Shown here: positions 1-10,640 of the stretch, in pieces | Numbering within the stretch: the stretch's first letter is position 1 | How the letters are laid out: each line of letters opens with the position of its first letter | Assembly (NCBI GenBank): GCA_028622995.1 | Contig: JAJQJQ010000051.1 | Location: 1,798,001-1,862,000 of the forward strand | Direction: 5' to 3' | Length of the DNA stretch: 64,000 nucleotides | Origin: Panagrolaimus kolymaensis | Lineage: Eukaryota > Nematoda > Chromadorea > Rhabditida > Panagrolaimidae | Program-made: the position numbers and the translations under genes | Notes under the pieces: model-generated | What the model was told of the DNA's origin: nothing | Database searches by the model: none | What the model saw: only the letters and a program-made list of their open reading frames with translations

Positions 1-3000
1 AATTTTGACCAAGAATTTACAGTTTGAAAACTATAAACTTTATATTGTTAATATTTGGTTTTGGCACGAAAAATCAAAAAATAAACATACTTAAATTCAA
101 AAAATACCAAATTTGAATCCACTCCTCCAACAAATTTTACATTTTCCATTGCATTTGTTTTTAAATTTAGGTATTCCACATACGTATTTGAACCAAAGCC
201 ATTCCAATATAAAATTGTTAATAAACATGGCCCTCCAGTTTCCATTGATTTAGCTGTGATGGTTGTATTTGAAACCATCACCACATTATCCTCCGATGAT
301 GGACAATTTTTAGAATGAACTTAATTTTTATTTTTAAATTACTTATTAAAGTTAAAACGGTAGTTGTTTTTCTTACTTTCTCTCAAACGAAAAAACAATG
401 TTAAAAATGGACCATATTGAGATGAACCAAAAATAGATATTGAATTTGTTTTAGAAGTATAAATTCTCATTTGTTTATAAATCGAATGTCGAGGCAAATC
501 ATTGAATCTTAAACTCATCATTTTTTTAAAGAAAAAATTTATAAATTACCCAAAAAAACTTTTTAAACATACCTTCCAATACGATTTTCTGTGGAATTAG
601 AATCATAAAAAAAATAATAATCTAAATTTATATTTGGTTCATCATCGTCTAAATTATCGATTGCAAACATATCCAATGTATAATTATTGTTGCTTTGAGG
701 AGCTGTTATCGTAATCAAATGTTGTCCCACAATTAATGTTAAATCAATAGTAACAGTAAAATTTTTTGGTGTTAAATTTATTATTGTTTTTTGAAAGCTT
801 GCTAAATAATAATTAAAAAAATAGTTTAACCTTTAGCCCAAAATTGCGACAACTTACTTGGCAAGCTTGCCATTTTAAAAAATGCAAATGGAGCTTTAGA
901 AATTCCAAATAATTTTGAATCAGAATGAAATTCAATTTTGATATTTTCGTTTGGCTTAAAAAAGTAATCATTTCGAAGTTGAGTATTATTATTGGCAGTG
1001 ATGGTCGTCAACAATAAAGTTTCATTTTTATATATTTTTACCATATCACTTGAATTTGGGCGTAATTCAAGTTGAGGCAACAAAATGATTGAAGAAAGAT
1101 TTTTGCAATCTTCGGCCAGCATTAGCTATAAAAATTTAAATAAATAAATAACAATTTTTATGTAAATGAAAATTTTTTCTCGACGACAACAAGAAAATCT
1201 TCTTATTCTCAATTCAGTATTTTCTTTTTTTCATATCAATAGAATAATTTTTATTTTTTTTACACTTACATTGAAGGAACAATTCATTCCTCCACAATAA
1301 GTGAAACCATAAATTTCGCTAGCTTTCATAATTCCAAAATTTTCATAATCAAAATAAGGATTGCAAGGAATTATTTGCGTTTTATTAGAACAAACACACG
1401 CTAAAATTTAATCACGATTAATAAATAAATAATAATTTCTCTCACAAATTTCAGTCAATGATGTTGCAAAATTAACAGAATTTAAGCTTCCATCCGATTC
1501 AAATTTCAAACTTATTTCTTTAGCTTTGCTGCTTTCGATGATCCAAGAATTATGTTGAGACAAGTGGAATTTATTATTATTATTTAATTTATCTGTGATC
1601 GTTAAATTATCTACTCCAGCCTCAACGAATCCGGCATAATTCAAGAGAAATGTTTTATTCTTTTCAATGGTTTGAGAGACTTCACATTGCTAAAAAAATA
1701 TTTATAAATTTTGTTATTTAAAAAAATTTGGTTAAATGCTTTAAAGAAAAAAAACAAACATCATTATTTTGATATTCATTTGGCCATTCATGATTTTCAA
1801 AAAATTCAAATTCATCTTCTTCGTTATTATTAAAACTGCAATTATGGGTTAAAATTGGATTCTCTAAAACAGCCGTAACAATTCCGCCAAAACCAAAAGG
1901 TTGTTGTTTTTGTTGATCAATAATATTTTGGGATATTTTTTTTTCATAAATAATTGTAAATTCTTTGCCACTAAAATAATTAACACTCGGAATATTATTA
2001 TTTATAGATGCCAGCAGCAGCGACAAGCTTTTATTGTTTTCACTAAAAATTGTTAATGAATCCGATGGAGCCAAATTTATTTGCCGAATATGAACTTTGA
2101 GTTTGTAGTTAAAAGGAATTTTAAAAATCCATTTACAAATTTTTGTTGTTGCTGGAGATTCTTCGATCGCGGCGGCATTTGGAAAATAAAAGCTTGATGT
2201 GATTGGAATAATTTCGATATTATCAATTAAAGTAAAAACATTTCCATCCAATGGGCAAGAAATTAAATTGGTTGCATCTAGAAAATTTTCAAAGTTATAA
2301 AAATCTAACCAAAAAAATTAATTAATTTACTTGGAGCATAAATAAATGATTGAAATCCTCTCCACGATGATAATGTTTTGGAGAAACCAAAATAATCTTT
2401 GGCTTGAAATTCCATTTTCGAAGAATTATTTATTAAATAAGAAAACCATGAAGGCATTGAATCCCATCTAAAAAAAGTAGTGTTTTTGAAACACACATTT
2501 TAATTTTTTTTTTTTTATGGAAGAAAATTATTTACATAAAATTTGTTTTTACATAGTCACTCCCATTATTTGGAACTTGAGTCAAATAAAAATTTGTAAG
2601 TGCGCCATTTAATAAAACAAACCAAAAATTTGAATTTTCTTTAGTCACCTAAATTTTTTTTTAAATTAAATAATTTGTTTTATTATTTAAAATCGTAAAA
2701 ATAATTACATAAAATTTTCGATAACAATTTAATATCAATGAATAAACTTCCACAATGGTTGGATATGATTCAGTTTGAAATTGAAAAAATTCATTTTCAC
2801 CCAATTCAGAAAAATCTTCGACATTGCTGGTATCTCTTGAACGAGAGGTTAATGTGCAATTTATTATTCGATTTTCACAAAGTTTAAAACCAAATAAGAC
2901 TGAAACAAATTTTTTTTTGTGATTTTTGGATTAAAAAGAATTTAATGGAAAAATAAAAATAAAAAATTCATTATTCGTTGCAAAAAGATAAAATTTTTTT

Positions 3001-3114
3001 GGTATTTGCGCTTCTTAAAATTAAATGAAAGAGTCCAGAGCTCCAAAGCCAGAACAATTGCAATCGATTATTATCGTTACCTGTTAATAAAAATATATGA
3101 AACAACGACATCAT
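1..3114 (-). CDS. Secreted CUB-like domain protein, partial (runs off left edge)
   Basis: I do not recognise the specific gene. Twelve exons join in consistent phase: 3114-3081, 2899-2709, 2648-2536, 2467-2331, 2277-1760, 1689-1446, 1400-1270, 1125-858, 801-573, 507-377, 319-91 and 30-<1. The start MMSLFHIFLLT, continued by VLFGFKLCEN from exon 2, makes a signal peptide split by the first intron. The exon at 2277-1760 has a CUB-like pattern: Cys followed by WIFKIPF, then LKVHIRQINLAPSDSLTIF, and a closing FGFGGIVTAVL. Later exons repeat weaker CUB-like blocks ending in phrases such as IKIEFHSD and ISLKFESD. The protein is Asn-rich with many possible N-glycosylation sites and is at least 700 residues long. 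It is probably secreted, perhaps from the gut as for many nematode CUB-like genes (inference). The C-terminus lies outside the window. The acceptor at 508-509 is the weakest join. Confidence 0.72.
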
Positions 3115-4653
3115 CGACAATTTAACAATGTTTATTTATTTTGGATACCCTAAAAAACAGAACAAAAAAATTTTTTTTAGCCAATGCTACCATATAAATA
3201 TTTTCCAGACTAATAAACAAAAAAAAATCTATTTTTATACTTTTTTGTTTGTAAAATAAAATGTTTCTTTTTTGAAAGTTAAATATCATAATTATTTACG
3301 TTTATTTATTTTTTTATTTATTTAATTTCACCTGTAATTTCCGTAACAACAAAAAAAAATAAAAAATTATATCTTTTTCTTTCGGTTCTGCCTTTTTTTT
3401 TTGAAGTTAGAGTACTATGAAAATAATTATATCAAAAATGAATTAATTTTGGATTTTTCGAAAAAAATTTCTGTTTTCTTTTTGTGTTAGATAGTTTAAA
3501 AAAATAATTACTCTTTTTTGAGCACATAATTTTGATTAACGAAGTTGTTTTCAAGGCAAATAATGTAAATCTGAGTGATTTTAGGCAAATTTATCTTATT
3601 TTTTAAATTAAAATCTTGGCTGGAAGTTCGGAGGCGGAGGCATGTAACACTGTTTTGGTTTATTTTTTTGTTCAAAAAAGTTTAATTTTTATATTTTTGT
3701 TTATTAGCTATTTTATGTTATTATCGTTTTCCAGACAAAAAATATGATAATAAAAGAGAAGTTTAAAAATAAAGAAGTTGTAACGCCTTTAATCAACCAA
3801 TCCTTTTAACCTTTTCGGGCCGATCTCTTTCCAGCCATGCTAGTTGTCCCTTTCTATTTTTTTTAGTCTTTTAATCTTAATCTCAATTTTTATCTTTTCT
3901 ATCAACCGGTTGAATATCTTATTACTGAATAAATCCTTTTATCTTAAACAACCGGAAGCAACAGTTACAGCCGTTATAAAGTTATGATATATAACAAGCG
4001 GGTGATTTCGATTTTTTCTCGGGTCTAAAAAATAAAATTTTATTTTTTTTATATAAAATTACAAACTAAAAATAAAGTTTACTTTGTTTCAAATTATAAT
4101 AAAATCAAAAGTGTTAATTAATGATAGATTAGATTGATTGAAATTTGTTATTGATTCTTTCTTCTTTTTTTCTTTTTTTACCCTTCAAGAAATTTTTTCG
4201 AAAAATATGGATTTCAGTCAGAGATGTCAAATCTCTTTTTTAAGCGATATATGTATGTAACAAAAGAATCAAAAAGGTGTGTGTTCGCCATTAGTTTATC
4301 GTGAAAAAATTAAAGGCCTTCTAATTTGTTTCTCTTTTAAATGTTTTCCCTTTTGGCTGTTTCATTTCTTTATTTTTTTAAACTTTTCTCTTATCATAGA
4401 TATTATTTATGGAAAATGATAATAAAAGAAAATGGCTAAACAAACATCTAAAAATTTAAAATTTATTTTTGAACAAAAAAAAATCAAAACTCTAGCAAGA
4501 GTCTTTTTTGGCATTATGTTTTCTTTTGACAATGAAAATCGAGTAGCAACTTTGTTTTTTTGCTTCAAACGTTTCTATGCTTTCTATGTTTAAATTCAAG
4601 CTAATCTTATTCATCAATTCTTTCATCAAACTCGTGATTTGTAATACAAGTAA
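3115..4653. promoter_or_regulatory. Divergent intergenic region with GATA-type sites
   Basis: This 1.5-kb non-coding stretch separates the divergently transcribed CUB-like gene (-) and RNase P gene (+). It is poly-T/poly-A rich. It contains CTTATCA at 4390-4396 and TGATAA at 4417-4422, 20 bp apart, with further GATAA words near 3750. Paired TGATAA/CTTATCA sites are the known binding sites of intestinal GATA factors in nematodes. Their use here is inference. A remnant of a GC-rich repeat lies at 3629-3652. Confidence 0.3.
3629..3652. repeat. Half-copy of GC-rich foldback repeat
   Basis: CGGAGGCGGAGGCATG followed by TAACACTG closely matches the right half of the palindromic element at 15351-15408. 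GC-rich words like this stand out in a roughly 70% AT background, so the two sites probably derive from one repeat family. Confidence 0.45.
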
Positions 4654-6107
4654 GTGATGATTACAAATAAAAGAAATATTCTGTTTCATATGTTCAATGT
4701 TTCTATAAGAAAGCAGAAATTTCAAATATGTAAAGAAGAACTCAACAAAGAAATGATTTGCTGTCAAGCAATGGTGCTTTCTCGTCGTCTTCCATCAATT
4801 AAATCTTCGTTTAATCCTGTTTCAAAAATGCTGCCATCTCAATCTTCACGTCAACTACTCCTTGAAGCAACAAATTTACCGTTGGAATGCAAAAAAGAAA
4901 ATGATGATTTGGTTAAAGCAAATAGTTCAATCGTGATTACAAGAAAGGCCAAATTTCTTGTTGAAATTATTGATGCTATTCAACAACGTGATATTAAAGA
5001 ACTATTAAAACAATTTTTTAGATCGCCATGGTTTTTTGTTTACGATGATGCTAATATGTTAAATGAATTGCTACTATGGATGGAAGAATCGCCAACAAAA
5101 GCTTTAAATCTTCTTCAATTATTTATGCATATATTGGTTCACAATTATTATCAACTTCCAAAAAGCTTTGCTGATAACTTTATTCAAAAGTTTAATAAGT
5201 TTGTTTCTTTTGCTTAATTTCTATATAACCGCCATTCTTTTTTTAGGATATCTCATTTGCCACCATTTGTAAAAGTCGAAGTTGGAAATGATCTTAAATG
5301 TGCTAATTGTTCATCAAAGTTTGATCCAAAACCTACATTCACTGATGAAGGATTTGCTGCATTTTCTCGAGCTCTATATGGATATGCAAAAGAGGAAAAA
5401 GTACTACCAAGAGAAATTGAAACGCTCCAATCTTGTGCAATCAGCTTATTGGAATTGAAAAAAGAAAATTCAAGTCCGCAACCTATTTGTTTGGCTGATG
5501 TTCCCAATATTATTCATGGTAACATTGAAGGCTCCAATCATTTATCCGATCGTCGATACCTGCCACTTTTCTTAAATGAAATGACATCATTTTTTTCTGC
5601 TGTTGGTTTAATTTCAAAATTTGATTTGCCTGATGACATGACTCGAGAACTTGAAGATTTGAAGAAAGTTGTTTATTATAAAACAAAAATTTCATCGTAA
5701 GCATTTTTTTGTTTTTGTTTTCAACTAATCAAGCAAATTTTAGCTATAGCCATGATCTTATTCTACTTTTGATGTTAACCGAATGTGGTAAAGATACTTA
5801 TGTCGTTACAAATGATAAATATGATGATTATATGTATAAACTCAAAATGATGAACTGCGACCTTCCTTTACCACTATTATTTGGCATTCTTGGAAGCAGA
5901 AGTTTGAAGTTCAATAAAAGCACTAAAGTCTTAGAGGTTTGGTTTTATAAATATATTAATTTGAATAAATGTTTGTGATTTTAGAAACCATGTGAAATTT
6001 CGCCATTCGTTCATAAAACATCAACTGGTTATCATTTTGCAATTCGACGTCCACTTGATGAAAATGGAAAGGCCTATGACTATTATTGCTGTGATAAATT
6101 ATTTTAA
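4654..6107 (+). CDS. PRORP: Protein-only RNase P (PRORP / MRPP3-like), probably mitochondrial
   Basis: This is likely the metal-dependent nuclease that removes 5' leaders from mitochondrial tRNA precursors. Exons are 4654-5198, 5247-5696, 5744-5936 and 5985-6107. A start at 4771 (397 residues) gives an Arg/Ser-rich N-terminus (MVLSRRLPSIKSSF) that looks like a mitochondrial presequence; the first ATG of the open frame at 4654 would add 39 residues. Numbering from 4771: a helical PPR-like region is followed by a CANC zinc pair (C161, C164). The NYN nuclease core then has Asp at 227 (ADVPN), 297 (SHDL) and 317 (NDKYDD). The spacings of 70 and 20 match those I recall for the human PRORP catalytic Asp residues. 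The C-terminal segment TGYHFAIRR...YDYYCC supplies the expected second half of the zinc site. An AATAAA follows at 6143-6148. The adjacent catalytic Asp of the usual DD pair is His here. Confidence 0.72.
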
Positions 6108-6142
6108 TATTCGTTTACTTTGTTTTTGTTCGAAAAATATAT

Positions 6143-6148
6143 AATAAA
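6143..6148 (+). terminator. Poly(A) signal AATAAA of the RNase P gene
   Basis: A canonical AATAAA lies 35 bp after the stop codon of the RNase P-like gene, in a T-rich context typical of compact nematode 3' UTRs. Confidence 0.55.
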
Positions 6149-6357
6149 ACTTTTTTTCAAAAATTGTCTTTTTTATTGCCGTTTTTAAGCTAAAGTTTTG
6201 TTTTAAAGGAATCTAAATCGATGCTTTATCAGGTGCGTTCATTTATATCATAATAAATATTAAGCTTTTTTTCTTCAACTAAATAGGAAAAAACTTGTTG
6301 TTGCTTCTTTTTTGCATGGTTTATTGATTTATTTTTGCTTCCTTTAAACATACAAAT

Positions 6358-7014
6358 ATGGTTTGGCATGTTGGAATAGGTTCATTTGGTGAAATTGTTT
6401 CAGTTTATGAAACCGAATCAAAGCGACAAAACACATTTTCAATTCGATCACGAAACTTTGAAACTATAAGAATCCATATTATGGATTTAGGCTTCTTTAA
6501 ATAAAGCATTTTTGAGTGGAATTCGATGACGATGGATACATTGACAAATTATTTAAAAGCATTAAAGCCCAAATTCCTGGTGACCTTGGATGTTGTTCCA
6601 TTTGTTTGCATTTCGATTATGGCGAGGAAATTAAAAATCAACTAATTCAAAGTGGAACAAACTATGGATTTTTTAAAGTTGAAATTATCGATGAACGCAT
6701 TGTTATTGGATGATATGGCTTGCCCACCCAATCTGGATATAAACCAAAAGAGAGTGAAATTATTTGGATTATAAATGGCACAAAATTTTATAAATGGACA
6801 AAAATGGATGGAAAATTAAAACTTCTGATTGAAGCGGAATGCGGCGGAGTTTTGACTGAAACAAAATTAAATAAAATGAAAAAAGATTATGGAAATCCCG
6901 CCATTATAGTTTATGGTCGGGAACTAATTTTAGTTTCGACCCTTCACCGAAAAAAAGAAGAAAAAATGATAGATGGAGACGACAGACAAAAAAAGGAAAG
7001 GTCAACCATAAAAT
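6358..7014 (+). pseudogene. Broken unrecognised gene with frame breaks and an in-frame TGA
   Basis: Three adjacent pieces look coding but do not connect. 6358-6504 encodes MVWHVGIGSFGEIVSVYE... and stops. 6516-6710 encodes a piece with GDLGCCSICLHFDYG. 6714-7014, in the same frame as the second piece but after a TGA at 6711-6713, encodes YGLPTQSGYKPK...IIWIINGTKFYKW. Reading through the TGA gives one continuous, compositionally ordinary protein of about 165 residues. No intron with acceptable splice sites removes the TGA or joins the first piece. I do not recognise the family. The simplest reading is a decaying gene; a sequencing error is possible. Confidence 0.4.
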
Positions 7015-7111
7015 AATTAATTATGAAAAAATCAAAGAGAAAAAAAACGTGATTGAACCCTTTTTTATCAATCAAACAAAAAAGAAGAAAGAAAAATCAT
7101 TTGAAACAAAA

Positions 7112-8060
7112 ATGAAAGCGGTCTTATTTTTTGCGGTTGTAATAATATTTTTGTTTTTGAGTTTATTTTCTTTCGTTGTTAAAGGAAATAATAATAATGA
7201 TACCCAACCTGTAAGATTTTTTGTTAAATGCATATATCCGCGCCATCCACAAAAAACACCAGCAGCAGCAAGCGTCTGGAAATTGATTACATAAATGTTT
7301 TTTAATTAAATGCGATAATTATAATATTTTTTTATTTATAGGAATGGGTGCCATTTGGCAACCATTTATACGCTTTACTTAAAGAACAACATTGGCAACC
7401 TGATGCTGAAAAGCGATGCATTGAATGGGAAAGTCATTTAGTTTCGATTCATAGTAAAGAAGAAAATGAATTTGTTAATAAACTTCGAGATAGTAAGATT
7501 TAAAAAAAAAACTATGATTTTTGTAAATAAAAAAATATATTATATAAAAATATGTATTATTTTTTTTAAGATAATACCATTTGGCTTGGCCGAAACAAAA
7601 TTAATGATCCAGGCGTAAATGGAACTTATTCATGGACTGATGGAACACCCGATGATTTTCCTGTTCCTTGGGATCAAAGGTGAGAAACACAAACTCAAAA
7701 AAAAAATCCATTTTTTGGAGACAAGCGAATTCAAAAAATATCAAATTAATTATATGCAAAATTTTTTCTATTTTTTTTAAAAACTTTTTTTTTGACATTT
7801 TTTTTGATAGAAAACTTTTCAATTTCGATTATTGAATATTTTATTTTGTTTTCAGACAACCTAATGAACCTTGGACTGATTGCATTTTTATGCCTAATCA
7901 TGTTGTAACTCCATTGGGATGTGATTGTAATGGACAATGGTCGGATTATTTTTGTGATCAAAACCCTCCAGAGTATTACACTCCCAATCCGCCATTTGCG
8001 ATGTGCAAAAAATTGAAAGAGAAAAAAATTGAAGACAACAATAACAAAAAAGAATTATAA
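7112..8060 (+). CDS. Secreted C-type lectin domain protein
   Basis: Four exons, 7112-7210, 7342-7492, 7571-7679 and 7856-8060, join in phase. The start at 7112 gives a strong signal peptide (MKAVLFFAVVIIFLFLSLFS). One CTLD follows: WVPFGNHLYAL, then C-I-E-W-E-S-HLVSIHSKEEN (helix 2), TIWLGRN, YSWTDGTP, QPNEPWTDC, and a terminal C-D-C...WSDYFC...AMCKK. The order and spacing are those of nematode CLEC proteins. The QPN triplet sits where EPN or QPD sets sugar specificity in calcium-binding lectins, and the usual WND is QWSD, so calcium-dependent sugar binding is uncertain. The first conserved Cys (GN-x-CY) is His here. The C-terminus is a Lys/Asn-rich tail. Confidence 0.85.
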
Positions 8061-8704
8061 TAAACATTTTTCAATTTTTTGGATTTATCGAAGTTAAGAA
8101 TGTTGAGACACTTTGATAAATTATAATTTTTTCATAATTAATTAAATTTTGAAGATTTGTGCTATTGTTTTACGATTAGCAGCAGCCGTAATAGTTTCAA
8201 ATCTTTTTAATGCTAACAAATAAATAATTTTGTCATTAATTCTTACTTGCTCAATGACCTTTCAAAAAACAATTCTTAGATTTTTATTTGGTCATTTTTT
8301 TATTTTTTTAACACTCCTTAAAATGTTTATTTATCAAATTTTAAAGTTTAATAAAAAAAGGTGTGGAGGATACAAAAAAAAGCAAAGTGAAGAAATTTTT
8401 GTGGAAAAGTATACGAAAAAAAAAAGGAAAAAAAATAATGTAGTTTATTTGTTTGTTGATGCAAAAAAAAAGAATAATGGGGCAGGCACACCTTTGATTT
8501 CCCAGAGTTACAATGCAAGCAAGCATGCATATTTTATTTTATTTCGACACATAACCGCCGCACCTTTTCCTCTTTTTTTTGTTGTTGTCATATAAAAAGC
8601 CACTAAATTTTGTGAATTTTTACACACAAAAAACTTTTTCCATATTTTTTCGTCTGCAATTAATTTCGTTATATTTTTTGTTTTAAAAATTTGCTCTTGA
8701 AAGG
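8061..8704 (+). promoter_or_regulatory. Upstream region of importin-like gene, with TATA box
   Basis: This is a non-coding AT-rich spacer. TATAAAAA at 8591-8598, about 110 bp before the ATG at 8705, is a plausible TATA element. No other gene is visible here. Confidence 0.35.
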
Positions 8705-10640
8705 ATGAGAAAACAATTTAATAAAAATACCAATCATGATGTTTATGAAAATTCTGGCGCCCCTTTTAACGAAAATGAAAATAATGAATTCCTTCAAAAT
8801 CTTGCAAATCAAGCAGCAGCTAAAAGTGACGATGCAAATATTCAGCTTGAAGCAGTTAAAAAAATTCGTGAAATTTTATGTTGTGGAACTAAACCTCCCA
8901 TTGATGCCGTGATTAACACTGGTGTAGTTCCAACATTAGTCCAATGTTTGACAACAGATAAGTAAGTTATTTTTTATGAATATTTTTGTTGACCAACTTG
9001 AAATTACTAAAAAGGACTATAAAAATTTTAAAATTTGCATTCTTTGTTTAAATAATTGTTTTTTTTTTGAAACAAAGGATTTTTTGGAGAAAATCAAAAA
9101 AAGAAAGCTTTTTAAAATTTTATTTTAATTTTAGAACGAAAAAAATTTGAAAAATTTGTTTTCCAAAAAATAAATAAACAAATAATTCCTGATTTTACTT
9201 TTTTTTAGTGAACCCTTGCAACACGAAGCTGCTTGGATTTTAACAAACATTGCAAGTGGAAATATTCAACAAACTAAAAGTGTCGTGGATGCTGGAGCGA
9301 TTCCATATTTTATTAAACTTCTTGATGAATCAAAAAATAATAATTCTGAAATTATTTGTGATCAAGCTTTAGTGGCTTTGGAAAATATTACGAGTAATGC
9401 AAATTTTTTTAAAACATAAAAATTGGAAATTTATTTTGAGTTTATATAAATAATTTTTTTAGCCAACTTTATCCAACACAAATTTGAATGTTGTAAAAAT
9501 GGATTAATCCATTTACTCGCTAAATTAATTACCCCCGAAGCTTCAATTATTCGATTACAAAATGTTTTATTGGTTTTATCAAACTTTTGTGAAAGTAGTA
9601 GTTCGATTATATTTAGGGAATATGAAAATGGAAATGGAAATAATTCAACAACAAAAACAACTATGGCTTCTGAAATTATATCAATTTTTTCTAAACTTAT
9701 TCAATGCCAAGATTTACAAATCCTTCAAAAAACTTTTCAAGAAATTGTCGCATTTTCTGATAAAGGAATTGAAACACAAAATTTGATTATTGAAGCTAAT
9801 GTAAATTTTTTTTAAAAGTTTCGATCTTATTCTTTTATTTTTTATTTTAGCTCTATGTCCCATTGGTAGCTTTCCTCGGGCATCAAGATTCCAAAATTTT
9901 ATCCAAAACTTTGGATGTTTTGATTAATCTTGTTTCGGGGGAAGATTTTCTAACTCAAAGAGTTTTGGATTCTGGATTATTAAATTCGATGGAAGAATTA
10001 TTAATTAAAAATAATCAAAATAATAATAAAAAAATTCAAAAGAAAATTTTAATTTTGCTTTCGAATATTACCGCTGGCAACAAACAACAACTTCAACAAT
10101 TTTTTGATTCTGGATTAATTCCGGTTATGATTGAATTTGCGAAGGTTAACGATGACCCAAAATTGCAACGAGTAAGTTTTTTGTTAAAAATTTTGAGGAA
10201 ATTTTTTTTTTCGGGAATACCATAATTTTCCATCCATTTTTGGGACTAAAAGCAATCAATCATATTTCCATTAATTTTTTTTTTGAAATTTAAGTTAAAT
10301 TCTTTTTTTTTAGGAAGTCGCTTATGTTCTTTGCAATGCTTTGGTGACAGCCAATAACCAACAAATTCAATATTTAATTAACTCTGGAATTGTTCCTTGC
10401 CTTTGTGGTTTCCTTGAAAATTCAGACCCTGAAGTCCCCAAAGTTGTATTAGGTGAAATTGCAATTATTGTTGAAAGACTTGGAACCACTGGAAGAAACC
10501 AAGAACTTCAACAAAAAATTGCTGAAAGTGTACAAAATTTAGCAAATGCACCATTTCCAATTAATTCCGAATTTAGCAAACTTGCTAATGAAAGTTTAGA
10601 AAAAATTCTTTTTTTAATTGGGCAAATGAAAATAGATTAA
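8705..10640 (+). CDS. Importin-alpha-like armadillo repeat protein, degenerate
   Basis: Importin alpha carries NLS cargo to the nuclear pore with importin beta. Five exons, 8705-8961, 9209-9393, 9463-9800, 9851-10171 and 10314-10640, join in phase. ARM repeats are clear: [25 protein letters not shown]...[40 protein letters not shown]...[40 protein letters not shown]...INSGIVP. Two features are unusual. The N-terminus has no Arg/Lys-rich importin-beta-binding segment (only [12 protein letters not shown]). The NLS-contacting Trp of the Trp/Asn pairs is kept in only one repeat (AAWILTN); elsewhere it is Val, Leu, Ile or Tyr while the Asn often remains. It is therefore a divergent paralogue that may have lost classical cargo transport (inference). 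Confidence 0.85.

Noticed and set aside
7211..7294. Continuation of the lectin reading frame past 7210 (VRFFVKCIYPRH...)
   Set aside because: A GTAAGA donor at 7211 and an acceptor at 7341 give a phase-correct join into the CTLD; the read-through frame ends in a stop.
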